A stretch of DNA of 64,000 nt from Bermanella marisrubri. GTDB taxonomy: Bacteria; Pseudomonadota; Gammaproteobacteria; Pseudomonadales; Oceanobacteraceae. Shown piece after piece: positions 51,687-61,039 of the stretch (the first letter of the stretch is position 1; each line of letters starts with the position of its first letter). A model generated the notes under the pieces. It was not told the origin of the DNA and did not search any database. It was given only the letters and a program-made list of their open reading frames with translations. Made by a program: the position numbers and the translations under genes. The stretch covers positions 3,003,001 to 3,067,000 of the forward strand of contig NZ_CP051183.1 in assembly GCF_012295615.1 (NCBI RefSeq), written 5' to 3'.

Positions 51687-52709
51687 TTAGATAACATTAC
51701 ACAAACGGAACATGGCCACGAAGTTTTTCGCGGGTATGCGATTCTTGTGCAAAACATAGGTTGGTTGCTCATCACCACGAAAACGAGATTTTGTGAAATC
51801 GATGCCTTTAAAATTATATAAAAAGTTCAAGTGCTTGGCAGTGAACTCCAGCATCCAGCGTAGTGCCGTAGATTCAAAGCCTTTAGGCGGATAATCCAAT
51901 GCTAAAGGTGACAGCCCTAGATAGATATAAGGCACACCTTCTTCTTTAAATTTTTCCATGGCCTGCACCATGAGCATGTAGAAAATCCCCTGCGGGAATT
52001 TTTCACTAGCACGGCTAATATTAGGCACATAACCGACGACTTTGTTACTTTCATAAACGGGGTCAAAGAAGATAAAACCAATCATTTCATCACCTTGATA
52101 GGCGAAAAAGCGACGAGTGCCTTCTTTGTAGTCCATCTCCATAGGACGAATTAAGAAGATGATTTCACGTCCTTTACACTTTCGAGTTTTCAGCCATGAC
52201 TCAGAAAGATCACGATATTTCATATCGCCATAGCTTTCACGAACCGTTACGCCTTCTTTCTTAGCATGGTTAATAGCGGTACGAATAACTTGTTTCTTTT
52301 TACCTGAAAGCGTCCAGCTATTGAGATCGATTAAAGTTTCTTTGCCAAATTGCGTAGCATGATAGCCCATGCGCTCATGAATCAGTTTGGCAACGTCCGG
52401 CGTCACTTGAATAAAGATAGGCGCTGGATATTTAGTAAAAAATGCATCAAGAAGCGCTTCTCGATCTTCTGGTGAACAAACTGGATCACCTAAACACACG
52501 ACACTGCCCCACTGACGACGGTAAGCGATATAACCAACACCTTCCATGTCGAAATAGCGCATCTTGGGTTGCAACGCACTAAATGCCATTGAGTGCTTAC
52601 CGTATTTTTTCAAATACTCCACACGCTCTGAGAATGTGAAAACACCACCACCATGGGCAACCTTTGACTCTTCCTCGAGTGTGCTAACTTCCATTTCTGC
52701 TTTATTCAT
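51687..52709 (-). CDS. DUF2156 protein (LPG-synthase C-terminal domain)
   Basis: About 340 residues from the ATG at 52709, with AAGAGG 8 bases upstream. It is the soluble tandem-GNAT domain found at the C-terminus of MprF lysyl-phosphatidylglycerol synthases, without the membrane flippase part: GDPVCSPEDREALLDAFF, GKKKQVIRTAINHAKKEG and LGLSPLALDYPP are visible. It might transfer an acyl or aminoacyl group to a lipid. It follows the methyltransferase gene in one operon, suggesting joint modification of the same product. Confidence 0.82.
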   Translation of the reverse strand: MNKAEMEVSTLEEESKVAHGGGVFTFSERVEYLKKYGKHSMAFSALQPKMRYFDMEGVGYIAYRRQWGSVVCLGDPVCSPEDREALLDAFFTKYPAPIFIQVTPDVAKLIHERMGYHATQFGKETLIDLNSWTLSGKKKQVIRTAINHAKKEGVTVRESYGDMKYRDLSESWLKTRKCKGREIIFLIRPMEMDYKEGTRRFFAYQGDEMIGFIFFDPVYESNKVVGYVPNISRASEKFPQGIFYMLMVQAMEKFKEEGVPYIYLGLSPLALDYPPKGFESTALRWMLEFTAKHLNFLYNFKGIDFTKSRFRGDEQPTYVLHKNRIPAKNFVAMFRLCNVI

Positions 52710-52752
52710 GTGTGACACCTCTTAATTATTATTTTAAGCAAGCTGTATACGC

Positions 52753-53430
52753 TTAAGCGGCATCAACTTGCTGAGGTTTATTTTGTTGCTTACGAACCGC
52801 CTTGATAGACCATAAAGAAGGCACAAACAGCACGTTAAAAGATTCTGTTTTTTCCACTTTTAATCCCAAGCTTTCCATATGTTTGGGATAGTTATAAATC
52901 TTATGAAATGCATTTTTCGCAAAAACTGTGAAGATGAAGACCGCCACGTACCAGTATGCATTCTGAAATGCGCGGGTAAAAATATTCCCTTTTGGATAAT
53001 GGAAATCACCCACCACAAAAGAACCTTCTGGTTTAACCAATGTGGTTAAATGCTTCATCACGGTAACCATAAAGTCTTCTGGAAAAACGTTTAAGAAGAA
53101 GTTAGCAACCACTTGATCGTATTCTTCAGTTTCATCGAACTTCAGGATGTCGCTATGAACCAAACGAATAGGATGCTTAAACTGCTTACCTTTAATATTC
53201 TTTTCTAGATTTTTAAGCATGGTGGCAGACAGATCTACTACCGTCACTTTCAAACCTTTCTCTGCAGCGTCAATGGCATCTTTACCATGACCTACACCTG
53301 CAAATAGAATCTTGTCGTCTGTCTTCAAGCCATCATTCATGGCGATTTTGCATTTGTGTATTTGGCGGCCGCTGTAAATGGTGCTAAGGAAATCGTAAAG
53401 CGGACCTATGATCTTATATTTATCTGCCAT
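52753..53430 (-). CDS. class I SAM-dependent methyltransferase
   Basis: 225 residues. SAM-binding motif I is ILFAGVGHGKDAIDAAEKG with VTVVDLSATMLKNLEKN next; motif IV reads YDQVVANFFLNVFPEDF. The N-terminus YKIIGPLYDFLSTIYSGRQIHKCK resembles UbiE/PmtA-like lipid or quinone methyltransferases. Residues ~150-165 are hydrophobic (YWYVAVFIFTVFA), suggesting membrane contact. Operon partner is the DUF2156 gene. Confidence 0.85.
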   Translation of the reverse strand: MADKYKIIGPLYDFLSTIYSGRQIHKCKIAMNDGLKTDDKILFAGVGHGKDAIDAAEKGLKVTVVDLSATMLKNLEKNIKGKQFKHPIRLVHSDILKFDETEEYDQVVANFFLNVFPEDFMVTVMKHLTTLVKPEGSFVVGDFHYPKGNIFTRAFQNAYWYVAVFIFTVFAKNAFHKIYNYPKHMESLGLKVEKTESFNVLFVPSLWSIKAVRKQQNKPQQVDAA

Positions 53431-53830
53431 AACTGGCTCCCGTTAGAATTCTTATAGTTCGGGTTATATTTTTCTGATGGCAGTTAGAGTCACTTGCGAT
53501 GACTTAGGAGCAGCTGATCCGATACTGAACAGCGGTTTTTTTATTATTTTGATGCCATATCAGGTGGCAGAACCTTAACATGGAATTTTTACTCTAATAA
53601 AGGCTTTTGTAACGCTTTGTTAAGATTATACAGGTACGTTTGTACACAGTTATTTTTCACTAATAAAATCAAAGACTTAAGATTGTCTAACAGTCTTGCA
53701 TTGAGGCATTTCGACTGCCACTCATGGCGTTTATCGTCCGCACCAAGTGACTCTATATGACTAGAAATTACAAGCCAAAGTAATCACCCCGCTGCTCTAG
53801 CTGCTTGAAATCAGAGGTTTTTCCAACAAA
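53431..53830. other. intergenic region upstream of the methyltransferase gene
   Basis: About 400 bases without a supported gene. A reverse-strand TATAAT at roughly 53632-53627 could be the -10 of the methyltransferase operon, with no good -35. A TGATCC at 53515 has no matching -10 at the ECF spacing. A short ATG frame near 53479 has no ribosome site. Confidence 0.35.
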
Positions 53831-53851
53831 AAAGGCGACCCTTTGGTCGCC
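53828..53851 (-). terminator. terminator of ilvA
   Basis: Reverse strand GGCGACC-AAAG-GGTCGCC (53851-53834) followed by six T. It lies 40 bases after the ilvA stop. Confidence 0.85.
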
Positions 53852-53890
53852 TTATTGATCACACTTTTGATCACACTGAGGTAATCCTCA

Positions 53891-55402
53891 TTATTTTAAG
53901 AAAAGCTGATAAGCGGGATTATCACTCTCATCCCAACAAGGATAGCCGAGCTCTTTAATATGTTGCTTAAAGGCCTTTTGATCGTCTTTAGAAACCTGCA
54001 AGCCTGCCAGTACTCGACCATTGGCTGCCCCATGATTGCGATAGTGGAACATGGATATATTCCATCGCTCACCTAAATGTTTCAAAAACTGCATCAGTGC
54101 CCCCGGACGTTCTGGAAATTCAAAGCGGTAAAGAATTTCGTCTTGTACTTCTTCTGGAGCATGACCGCCGACCATATGGCGAATATGGTACTTACTGATC
54201 TCATTTTCACTAAGGTCTAACACTGGATAGCCCTTTTTTTCTAGCTCATCAAACAGCTCTTGCTTGCCGCCTTCGGCGATTTTTACCCCCACGTAAATTT
54301 GAGCCTGATCGCTTTTGCCATAGCGATAATTGAACTCAGTAATATTGCTCTTTCCTAAAACGTTGCAGAACTGCTTAAAACTACCAGGACGCTCAGGAAT
54401 GGTCACCGCCATAAGGACTTCGCGCTTTTCACCCACTTCGGCCATCTCAGAGACATAGCGCAAGCGATCAAAGTTAATATTGGCACCGGACTCGATCGCC
54501 ACCATGGTTTCATCTTTTATACCGGTTTTCTCGATGTACTTTTTCATGCCCGCAACGCCAAGAGCACCCGCTGGCTCAGCGACACTGCGCGTATCATCGA
54601 AGATGTCTTTAATAGCGGCACAAAGTTCGTCAGGCGTTACTGTGATAACCTCATCGATGTGTTCCTTACACACCTTCCAAGTGTGCTTACCGATTTGGCC
54701 CACTGCTACGCCATCCGCGAAGATACCAACATGCGGTAACTTAACACGCTTACCTGCTTTCATTGCCGCATCCAGACATGCGCTCTCGGTGCTTTCGACC
54801 GCAATGACCTTGGTTTCTGGACGCAAGTATTTTGTATAGGCTGCTATTCCTGCGGCTAAACCACCACCACCTACACAGACAAATATGGCATGGATTGGAC
54901 CAGAGTGCTGACGCAAGATCTCCATAGCGATAGTGCCCTGCCCAGCGATGACATCTGGGTCATCATAGGGATGGATATAGGTCATGCCTTTCTCTTCCAC
55001 CAACTTCTGACTGTGCGCAAAGGCTTCGTCGAATGTGTCCCCATGCAGAACCGCTTTAGCACCACGAGCTCGCACATTGGCCACTTTAATTTCGGGCGTG
55101 GTGCGCGGCATAACGATAGTTGCTTTGATACCTAGCTGCTGCGCAGATAACGCAACACCTTGCGCGTGATTTCCTGCTGATGCGGTAACCACACCCTTGG
55201 CCAATTGCTCAGGTGATTTCTTGGCAATGCAGTTATAAGCGCCGCGACATTTGAAGCTATAAACCGGCTGCTTGTCTTCACGCTTAATGAGAATGTTATT
55301 ACCCAAACGATTGCTCAAAAACTTAGCTTCCGACAGCGGTGTCTCCACCGCCACATCGTAAACGTTGGCTTCCAATATGCGCTTTATATAGTTTTCCGCC
55401 AT
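53891..55402 (-). CDS. ilvA: biosynthetic threonine ammonia-lyase
   Basis: 503 residues, full IlvA length. Deaminates threonine to 2-oxobutanoate for isoleucine synthesis with PLP; the Lys is in YSFKCRGAYN, and GGGGLAAGIA is the phosphate loop. SAGNHAQGVALSA is also diagnostic. Two ACT-like regulatory domains occupy residues ~325-500 (TIPERPGSFKQFC and EFPERPGALMQFL), giving feedback by isoleucine. Divergent from rpiA, as in many gammaproteobacteria. Confidence 0.97.
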   Translation of the reverse strand: MAENYIKRILEANVYDVAVETPLSEAKFLSNRLGNNILIKREDKQPVYSFKCRGAYNCIAKKSPEQLAKGVVTASAGNHAQGVALSAQQLGIKATIVMPRTTPEIKVANVRARGAKAVLHGDTFDEAFAHSQKLVEEKGMTYIHPYDDPDVIAGQGTIAMEILRQHSGPIHAIFVCVGGGGLAAGIAAYTKYLRPETKVIAVESTESACLDAAMKAGKRVKLPHVGIFADGVAVGQIGKHTWKVCKEHIDEVITVTPDELCAAIKDIFDDTRSVAEPAGALGVAGMKKYIEKTGIKDETMVAIESGANINFDRLRYVSEMAEVGEKREVLMAVTIPERPGSFKQFCNVLGKSNITEFNYRYGKSDQAQIYVGVKIAEGGKQELFDELEKKGYPVLDLSENEISKYHIRHMVGGHAPEEVQDEILYRFEFPERPGALMQFLKHLGERWNISMFHYRNHGAANGRVLAGLQVSKDDQKAFKQHIKELGYPCWDESDNPAYQLFLK

Positions 55403-55593
55403 GGGTATCTCATGTGTTCAGAGTTAAAAAGGACAAAGATTGTATCAGCGATTAAGGATTCACTACAGAGCACCTCTGATAATTCACTGTCTGCTCAGGC
55501 TATTTAGGGTTGAATTATTAGAGATGCCCTGCAGGCAAAGCCCTCGATTTTCGCTATAATTCCGGTTCAGCATACCTTCATCGACGGGATATT

Positions 55594-56271
55594 ATGAATC
55601 AGGATCAACTCAAGCAAGCAGTCGGCCAAGCTGCTGTGGATTACATCAAGCCGCATCTACAAAAAGATAGCATTATTGGCGTAGGCACAGGTAGCACAGC
55701 AAATTGCTTTATTGATGCCCTTGCAGAACTAAAGAATGATTTTGATGGCGCCGTTGCCAGTTCCGAGGCGACCGCTGAAAGACTAAAAAGCCATGGCATT
55801 CCCGTCTATGACTTGAATTCCTCTGGCACTCTCGACTTTTACATTGATGGTGCCGACGAAACCAACGATCACCTACAGTTAATTAAAGGCGGTGGTGGTG
55901 CACTAACTCGGGAAAAAATCGTCGCCGCCTGTGCTAAAGAATTTATCTGTATCGCTGATGAAAGCAAATGGGTCGACTTATTGGGCACATTCCCTTTGCC
56001 GGTTGAAGTCATTCCCATGGCCCGTTCATATGTTGCTAGAGAGTTGGTTGCTTTAGGGGGCGACCCGGTTTACCGCCAAGGCTTCGTAACCGATAACGGT
56101 AATGTCATTCTTGATGTACACAATATGAGTATTCAAAGCGCCACGGCATTGGAGGAGCGCATTAATAATATTGTGGGCGTGGTCACCAATGGTTTATTTG
56201 CTTGTCGACCTGCTGATGTTTTATTAATGGGTACGGCAGATGGTGTCAAAACCATCAAGGCTAAGAACTGA
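55594..56271 (+). CDS. rpiA: ribose-5-phosphate isomerase A
   Basis: 225 residues. Interconverts ribose-5-P and ribulose-5-P in the pentose phosphate pathway. [44 protein letters not shown] in parts and the active Glu/Lys in these motifs are conserved. A TATAAT at 55555-55560 may be its -10. Terminator follows at 56302-56337. Confidence 0.97.
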   Translation: MNQDQLKQAVGQAAVDYIKPHLQKDSIIGVGTGSTANCFIDALAELKNDFDGAVASSEATAERLKSHGIPVYDLNSSGTLDFYIDGADETNDHLQLIKGGGGALTREKIVAACAKEFICIADESKWVDLLGTFPLPVEVIPMARSYVARELVALGGDPVYRQGFVTDNGNVILDVHNMSIQSATALEERINNIVGVVTNGLFACRPADVLLMGTADGVKTIKAKN

Positions 56272-56301
56272 CTCACCAACAATAAATGATAGACAACGAA
56301 G

Positions 56302-56337
56302 AGGCGCTGACTTGAGAAATGGTAGCGCCTTTTTTTA
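56302..56337 (+). terminator. terminator of rpiA
   Basis: AGGCGCT (56302-56308) pairs with AGCGCCT (56324-56330), followed by seven T. Confidence 0.85.
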
Positions 56338-56345
56338 TGGGCGAA

Positions 56346-56612
56346 TTATGCTTTAGGACCGCCAGACTTGGAATGATCATCAGTGCCATCTTTAAATTCT
56401 TCATCGTCTTGACTCAGAGTAGAATCATTTTTTGATGAGTCTACCTTGCCAAATAACATCACCATGGCGAGACCAGTGAAAATAATGATGGCACCAAAGA
56501 GTTTGCAGTTTTCACAACCCTCGACGCCGCGCACTAGAGGCATGCCCACAACAATGAGAGCTAAACCAGCCCACCATTTAACGGGTTTTTTAAACCAATT
56601 TAAAAGTTCCAT
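56346..56612 (-). CDS. small two-helix membrane protein of unknown function
   Basis: 88 residues. Two hydrophobic helices (WAGLALIVVGMPLV and LFGAIIIFTGLAMVMLF) flank a short loop GVEGCENCK with two cysteines, followed by a polar acidic tail rich in Ser, Asp and Lys. No family is recognised. It stands alone between rpiA and the FAH-family gene, both neighbours on opposing or separate units. Confidence 0.65.
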   Translation of the reverse strand: MELLNWFKKPVKWWAGLALIVVGMPLVRGVEGCENCKLFGAIIIFTGLAMVMLFGKVDSSKNDSTLSQDDEEFKDGTDDHSKSGGPKA

Positions 56613-56653
56613 AACGGTCTTACGCCAATTATCGATAAACGGATGATAATCTA

Positions 56654-57322
56654 TTACTGCGCTTGGTTCACTTTTGCAGAGCAGCGCAGCTTATCATCCA
56701 ACATCAAAGTTAATTCGTCTTCCACATGCAAAGGACCAACACCAGCAGGCGTGCCAGTGAGAATGACATCGCCTGGCTGCAAAGAGAAATATTCACTCAT
56801 GTAACTAAGCAGTCTTGGGATGTCGTTGAGCATTTGCGTCGAACGACCATTTTGCTGTAGCTGTCCATTCTTGTACAAAGAAATTTCCATATCGTTACGA
56901 TTAACAATATCACTTAACGGTAACCATTTAGATATCGGACAGGCACCATCGAAGGCCTTCGCGATTTCCCATGGGTGGGATTTTTCTTTTAGTTTGGTCT
57001 GCACATCTCTTAATGTTAAATCCAACGCTAAACCCACATGGCTGACCATACGCCACGCACTCTTTGCCTCGATATTCTTCGCGGTTTCACCGATCAAAAG
57101 TGCAATTTCCAATTCATGGTGCACACTGCCTTGATGCGTTGGGATAGTAAAACTTGGCTCTAGCGCTACTAAACTTGTCGCCGGTTTCATGAATAAAATC
57201 GGCTCAGCGGGTATTTCATTCCCCAATTCTTTCGCATGTTCAGCATAATTGCGCCCAACACAAACAACCTTGCCCACAGGAAGATCTATCTTTTTATTGT
57301 CGATACTTTGATGCTGAAACAT
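56654..57322 (-). CDS. fumarylacetoacetate hydrolase family protein
   Basis: 222 residues. VVCVGRNYAEHAKELGNE, the metal-site HHELEIALLIG (His, Glu, Glu) and DVILTGTPAGVGPL are signatures of the FAH/YcgM group of acylpyruvases and oxaloacetate decarboxylases. The genomic closeness to the D-2-hydroxyacid dehydrogenase suggests a 2-oxoacid clean-up role. A perfect 25-bp inverted repeat lies just upstream. Confidence 0.9.
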   Translation of the reverse strand: MFQHQSIDNKKIDLPVGKVVCVGRNYAEHAKELGNEIPAEPILFMKPATSLVALEPSFTIPTHQGSVHHELEIALLIGETAKNIEAKSAWRMVSHVGLALDLTLRDVQTKLKEKSHPWEIAKAFDGACPISKWLPLSDIVNRNDMEISLYKNGQLQQNGRSTQMLNDIPRLLSYMSEYFSLQPGDVILTGTPAGVGPLHVEDELTLMLDDKLRCSAKVNQAQ

Positions 57323-57367
57323 AGGGTTTTGAGAGTTATGAGTGTTTAATTTTTAATTGGTTGAGAT

Positions 57368-57419
57368 GCTCTAGCTGTGTTGCAGTGTATTTGAAAATAC
57401 ACTGCAACACAGCTAGAGC
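57368..57419. repeat. perfect 25-bp inverted repeat with 2-base centre
   Basis: The left arm (57368-57392, beginning GCTCTAGCTGTGTTGCAGTG) and right arm (57395-57419) are exact reverse complements; only GA separates them. No T run follows on either strand, so it is not an ordinary rho-independent terminator. It lies between two leftward genes. Confidence 0.85.
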
Positions 57420-57440
57420 GAGGAAGCAGGCTACAGAGTG

Positions 57441-58844
57441 TTATAAATCGATAACTTTACCCGGATTCATAACATTCTTTGGATCAAACACACGCTTCAT
57501 AGCACGCATATATTCGATCTCAACTTCGCTACGCGTGTATTGAAGATATGGTTTTTTGGTCATACCCACACCGTGCTCCGCGGATACAGATCCTTGGTAT
57601 TTTTCTACAATTTCAAACACCCAAGTGCTAACTTTGGCACACTTTTCAAAGAATTCTTCTTTCGCCAAACCCTCTGGTTTTAAAATGTTAAGGTGCAGGT
57701 TACCGTCACCAATGTGACCAAACCATATGATTTCAAAATCGGGATATTCACGGTTTACCACTTCTTCGATTTCACGCAGGAACGGTGGTACTTTTGACAC
57801 TACGACACTGATATCGTTTTTGTATGGCGTCCATTCAGCAATGGTTTCACTAATATCTTCGCGTAAACGCCATAGATTTTGCGCTTGGGTTTCGCTTTGG
57901 CTAATCACACCATCTAATACCCAGCCTTGCTCAACACAATATTCGAAAACTTCCATGGCGGAATTTACTAACTCTTCATTCTCGGCTTCAAACTCAAGCA
58001 GAGCATAGTATTCCGCTTGCGTTTCAAAGGGCGCTGGCACATCACCGCGGGCTAATACTTTGCGCATGGCTTTGTCGGAGAAGAACTCGAAAGCCGTTAA
58101 ATCCAGTTTATTCTGGAAGGCATGCAAGACATCCATGATGGCTTCAAATTCAGGCACACCTAGCACTAAAACACTCAAATCTTTTGGTGCACGATCCAAG
58201 CGCATAGTTGCTTCCGTAACGATACCTAACGTCCCCTCACCGCCAATGAACAACTGACGTAAATCATAACCGGTATTGTTTTTCACCAAGTCTTTATTCA
58301 ATTCTAGAACGTCACCTTTACCTGTAACCACTTTCATACCAGCCACCCAATCACGAGTCATGCCGTATTTGATTACTTTGATACCGCCTGCGTTGGTGCC
58401 GATATTACCGCCAATCTGACTAGAACCGGCAGATGCGAAGTCCACGGGGTAAAAAAGACCTTGCTCTTCAGCATAATCTTGAAGCTGCTCGGTAATCACA
58501 CCTGCACCACAGCGCACGGTTCGATCGATGGCATTGAAATCGGAAATCGTGTTCATACGATCTAGGGCAATTACCACCTCCCCATTAGCGGCAACGGCGC
58601 CAGCACTCAAACCTGTACGGCCACCGGATGGTACAATCGCGAATTCCAGTTCATTAGCCGCCTTTACCAGCTCAGCCACTTCTTCTGTCGACTTTGGAAA
58701 TACGATAGCCAAAGGCTTAGGCTCATAAATCTTGGTCCAGTCTTTACCGAAGGTGTCTAAACTGTCTTGGTCTGTTTTGACTTTATCCTCACCTACGATG
58801 CCTTGTAGGCGGCTTAGAATCTGGCTTTGATTATCACTGCTCAT
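57441..58844 (-). CDS. FAD-linked D-2-hydroxyacid dehydrogenase, D-2-hydroxyglutarate type
   Basis: 467 residues of the GlcD/VAO family. FAD-binding segments: FAIVPSGGRTGLSAGAV and ASAGSSQIGGNIGTNAGGI; the metal-binding GHIGDGNLHLNILKP and the C-terminal GVGMTKKPYL are typical. Oxidises a D-2-hydroxyacid and passes electrons on. It is divergent from serA; in Pseudomonas the serA-linked homologue is D-2-hydroxyglutarate dehydrogenase, which pulls serine synthesis by removing the SerA by-product. That assignment is inferred from context. Confidence 0.88.
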   Translation of the reverse strand: MSSDNQSQILSRLQGIVGEDKVKTDQDSLDTFGKDWTKIYEPKPLAIVFPKSTEEVAELVKAANELEFAIVPSGGRTGLSAGAVAANGEVVIALDRMNTISDFNAIDRTVRCGAGVITEQLQDYAEEQGLFYPVDFASAGSSQIGGNIGTNAGGIKVIKYGMTRDWVAGMKVVTGKGDVLELNKDLVKNNTGYDLRQLFIGGEGTLGIVTEATMRLDRAPKDLSVLVLGVPEFEAIMDVLHAFQNKLDLTAFEFFSDKAMRKVLARGDVPAPFETQAEYYALLEFEAENEELVNSAMEVFEYCVEQGWVLDGVISQSETQAQNLWRLREDISETIAEWTPYKNDISVVVSKVPPFLREIEEVVNREYPDFEIIWFGHIGDGNLHLNILKPEGLAKEEFFEKCAKVSTWVFEIVEKYQGSVSAEHGVGMTKKPYLQYTRSEVEIEYMRAMKRVFDPKNVMNPGKVIDL

Positions 58845-59044
58845 GTTTCGAACTACCCTAGTTAGTCAATATAGGTGGTGTTATCGGGTTTATATGAGTC
58901 CCTTGCAAGTCTTGTTGCAGACTTTTCCACACCACTGGGGCTTCAATAAAGGTGGATTATGATACCATACGCGCCTTAATTTGATGACTAAGATTTAGGC
59001 GACTCACTCTAAATCGGTTTTTTCGACACTATGAAGGCGAGACC

Positions 59045-60274
59045 ATGAGCACAACTTCTCTGGATAAAAGCAAAATTCGTATCCTTTTATTGGAAGGGGT
59101 TCACCAAAGCGCCCTAGATACACTAAATGCTGCTGGCTATACGAATATCGAGTATGTAAAAACGGCATTGGCTGGGGACGAACTGAAAGAAAAAATTAAA
59201 GACGCCCACTTTGTTGGTATCCGCTCGCGCACCCAGTTAACTGAAGACGTGTTTGAAGTGGCCAATAAACTGATTGGTGTTGGTTGCTTCTGTATCGGTA
59301 CCAACCAGGTTGATCTTAACGCAGCAGCCAAACGCGGTATCCCAGTATTTAATGCTCCATATTCAAACACTCGCTCAGTTGCAGAGTTAGTCCTTGCTGA
59401 AGCTATCCTAATGCTACGCGGTATTCCGGAAAAGAATGCTGTGTGTCACCGTGGTGGCTGGTTAAAGTCTGCTGTTGGCAGCTTCGAATGTCGTGGTAAA
59501 AACCTAGGTATCGTGGGTTATGGCAGTATTGGTACTCAGCTATCTGTTTTAGCTGAAGGCCTTGGTATGAAAGTCTACTTCTACGATGTGGTAACTAAGC
59601 TTCCGATCGGTAACGCTACACAAGTAGAGAGCATGGACGAGCTGCTGTCTATTTCTGACATTGTTACTCTTCATGTCCCTGAAACTGGCGACACGAAAGA
59701 CATGATGGGTGCTGAACAGTTTGCCAAAATGAAAAAAGGTAGCCTTTTCATTAATGCTGCTCGTGGTACCGTTGTCGATATCCCAGCATTGGCAGAAGCG
59801 CTTGAAACTGGCCATATCGCAGGTGCCGCAGTGGATGTTTTCCCAGTTGAACCTAAAGGCAATGATGATGAGTTCTTATCGCCTCTACGCAAGTTCGACA
59901 ATGTGATTTTAACGCCGCATATCGGTGGATCTACGCAAGAGGCACAAGAAAACATTGGTAAAGAGGTAGGTGAAAAGCTAGCAGGCTATTCTGATACGGG
60001 TACGACTTTATCTGCCGTTAACTTCCCAGAAGTAGCGCTGCCTCAGCATGGAAACTTCCACCGCATTCTTCACATCCACAAAAACCAGCCTGGTGTATTG
60101 AATGCTATCAACACCATCTTTGCTGAAAACAATATCAACGTCTTAGGTCAGTTCTTACAGACTAGTGCCGACATTGGTTACGTTGTGATCGATGTAGAAG
60201 AAAGCGCCGGCGAACTGGCACTAGAAAAAGTGCAAGAAGTAGAAGCGACCATTCGTGCTCGCATTCTGTACTAA
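59045..60274 (+). CDS. serA: D-3-phosphoglycerate dehydrogenase
   Basis: 409 residues. First step of serine synthesis. Substrate and NAD sites: GIRSRTQLTEDVF, GYGSIGTQLSVLAEGLGMKV and the catalytic His in ILTPHIGGSTQEAQENIG; a C-terminal ACT domain (HIHKNQPGVLNAINTIFAEN in blocks) gives serine feedback. Length and motifs match E. coli SerA. Confidence 0.97.
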   Translation: MSTTSLDKSKIRILLLEGVHQSALDTLNAAGYTNIEYVKTALAGDELKEKIKDAHFVGIRSRTQLTEDVFEVANKLIGVGCFCIGTNQVDLNAAAKRGIPVFNAPYSNTRSVAELVLAEAILMLRGIPEKNAVCHRGGWLKSAVGSFECRGKNLGIVGYGSIGTQLSVLAEGLGMKVYFYDVVTKLPIGNATQVESMDELLSISDIVTLHVPETGDTKDMMGAEQFAKMKKGSLFINAARGTVVDIPALAEALETGHIAGAAVDVFPVEPKGNDDEFLSPLRKFDNVILTPHIGGSTQEAQENIGKEVGEKLAGYSDTGTTLSAVNFPEVALPQHGNFHRILHIHKNQPGVLNAINTIFAENNINVLGQFLQTSADIGYVVIDVEESAGELALEKVQEVEATIRARILY

Positions 60275-60304
60275 TCGATAGTTTACACTTTATCGATATG
60301 AGAA

Positions 60305-60334
60305 AGCCGCCCTCGAATGAGAGGCGGCTTTTTT
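60305..60334 (+). terminator. terminator of serA
   Basis: AGCCGCC (60305-60311) pairs with GGCGGCT (60323-60329), with an additional CTC/GAG inner pairing, followed by T residues. Confidence 0.87.
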
Positions 60335-60372
60335 GTGTTTGAAAAAAACACCTCCACGCTAAAGTGTTAAGA

Positions 60373-60400
60373 GGCGACTTTCCAATACTGTAAAGTCGCC
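60373..60400 (-). terminator. inverted repeat at the end of the btu-cobO operon
   Basis: GGCGACTTT-N10-AAAGTCGCC, a perfect 9-bp stem, begins 12 bases past the cobO stop. There is no T run directly after it on the reverse strand, so it may stabilise the 3' end or act with Rho. Confidence 0.5.
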
Positions 60401-60412
60401 GCTGCTTTAGTA

Positions 60413-61039
60413 TTAATAATCGACGCCTTTTCGAGCCTTAATACCGCTGGCATAAGCATGCTTAATATCTTTTACTTCACTGACGGTATCAGCCAGCTCT
60501 TGTAAAGCCGAACCCCCGCCACGACCGGTTACAACAACGCTTTGCTCCCGAGGACGATTGCGAATCGTATCCAGTATTTTCTCTTCATCTAAGTATTTAT
60601 AGGCAATCATATAAGTTAACTCATCAAGCAAAACTAGATCGTATTGCGGATCACGTAACATACGCTCAGCATGAGCCCAGGTTTCTTCCGCCGCCTTGAT
60701 ATCACCGCCTCGATCTTGCGTATTCCAAGTAAAGCCTGTGCCCATTTGATAAAAGTCTTGCTCTTCAAAGTTAGGCAGTAGCGTTGCTTTTTCTTTTAAA
60801 AAGACTTCTTCGCCAGAAAGCTGTTGGCCTTTAATGAACTGAACCACCCCCACTTTTTGATCATAGCCCAGTGCGCGCAAAACCATACCAAAGCCTGAAC
60901 TACTTTTACCTTTACCATTGCCAGTCAGTAAAATCAGAACACCACGCTCTTCATCCGCTTTAGCAATGTTGGCATCGACTTTCTCTTTCTGCTTTTGCAT
61001 TTTTCGCTTGTGCGCTTCGTTCTTTGCTTGTTCACTCAT
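60413..61039 (-). CDS. cobO: cob(I)yrinic acid a,c-diamide adenosyltransferase
   Basis: 208 residues. The P-loop LLTGNGKGKSSSGFG is the ATP site of CobO/BtuR. TWAHAERMLRDPQYDLVLLDELTYMI and VVTGRGG are also diagnostic. It attaches the adenosyl group to scavenged corrinoids, completing the uptake operon. The start overlaps the btuF stop by 4 bases (ATGA). The first ~30 residues are basic and coiled, typical. Confidence 0.96.
   Translation of the reverse strand: MSEQAKNEAHKRKMQKQKEKVDANIAKADEERGVLILLTGNGKGKSSSGFGMVLRALGYDQKVGVVQFIKGQQLSGEEVFLKEKATLLPNFEEQDFYQMGTGFTWNTQDRGGDIKAAEETWAHAERMLRDPQYDLVLLDELTYMIAYKYLDEEKILDTIRNRPREQSVVVTGRGGGSALQELADTVSEVKDIKHAYASGIKARKGVDY

Noticed and set aside
53515-53544. 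TGATCC on the plus strand as an ECF promoter
   Set aside because: The -10 position is a T run and no rightward gene follows.
53479-53580. 33-codon ATG frame in the methyltransferase upstream region
   Set aside because: No ribosome site, unusual composition, and no recognisable motif.
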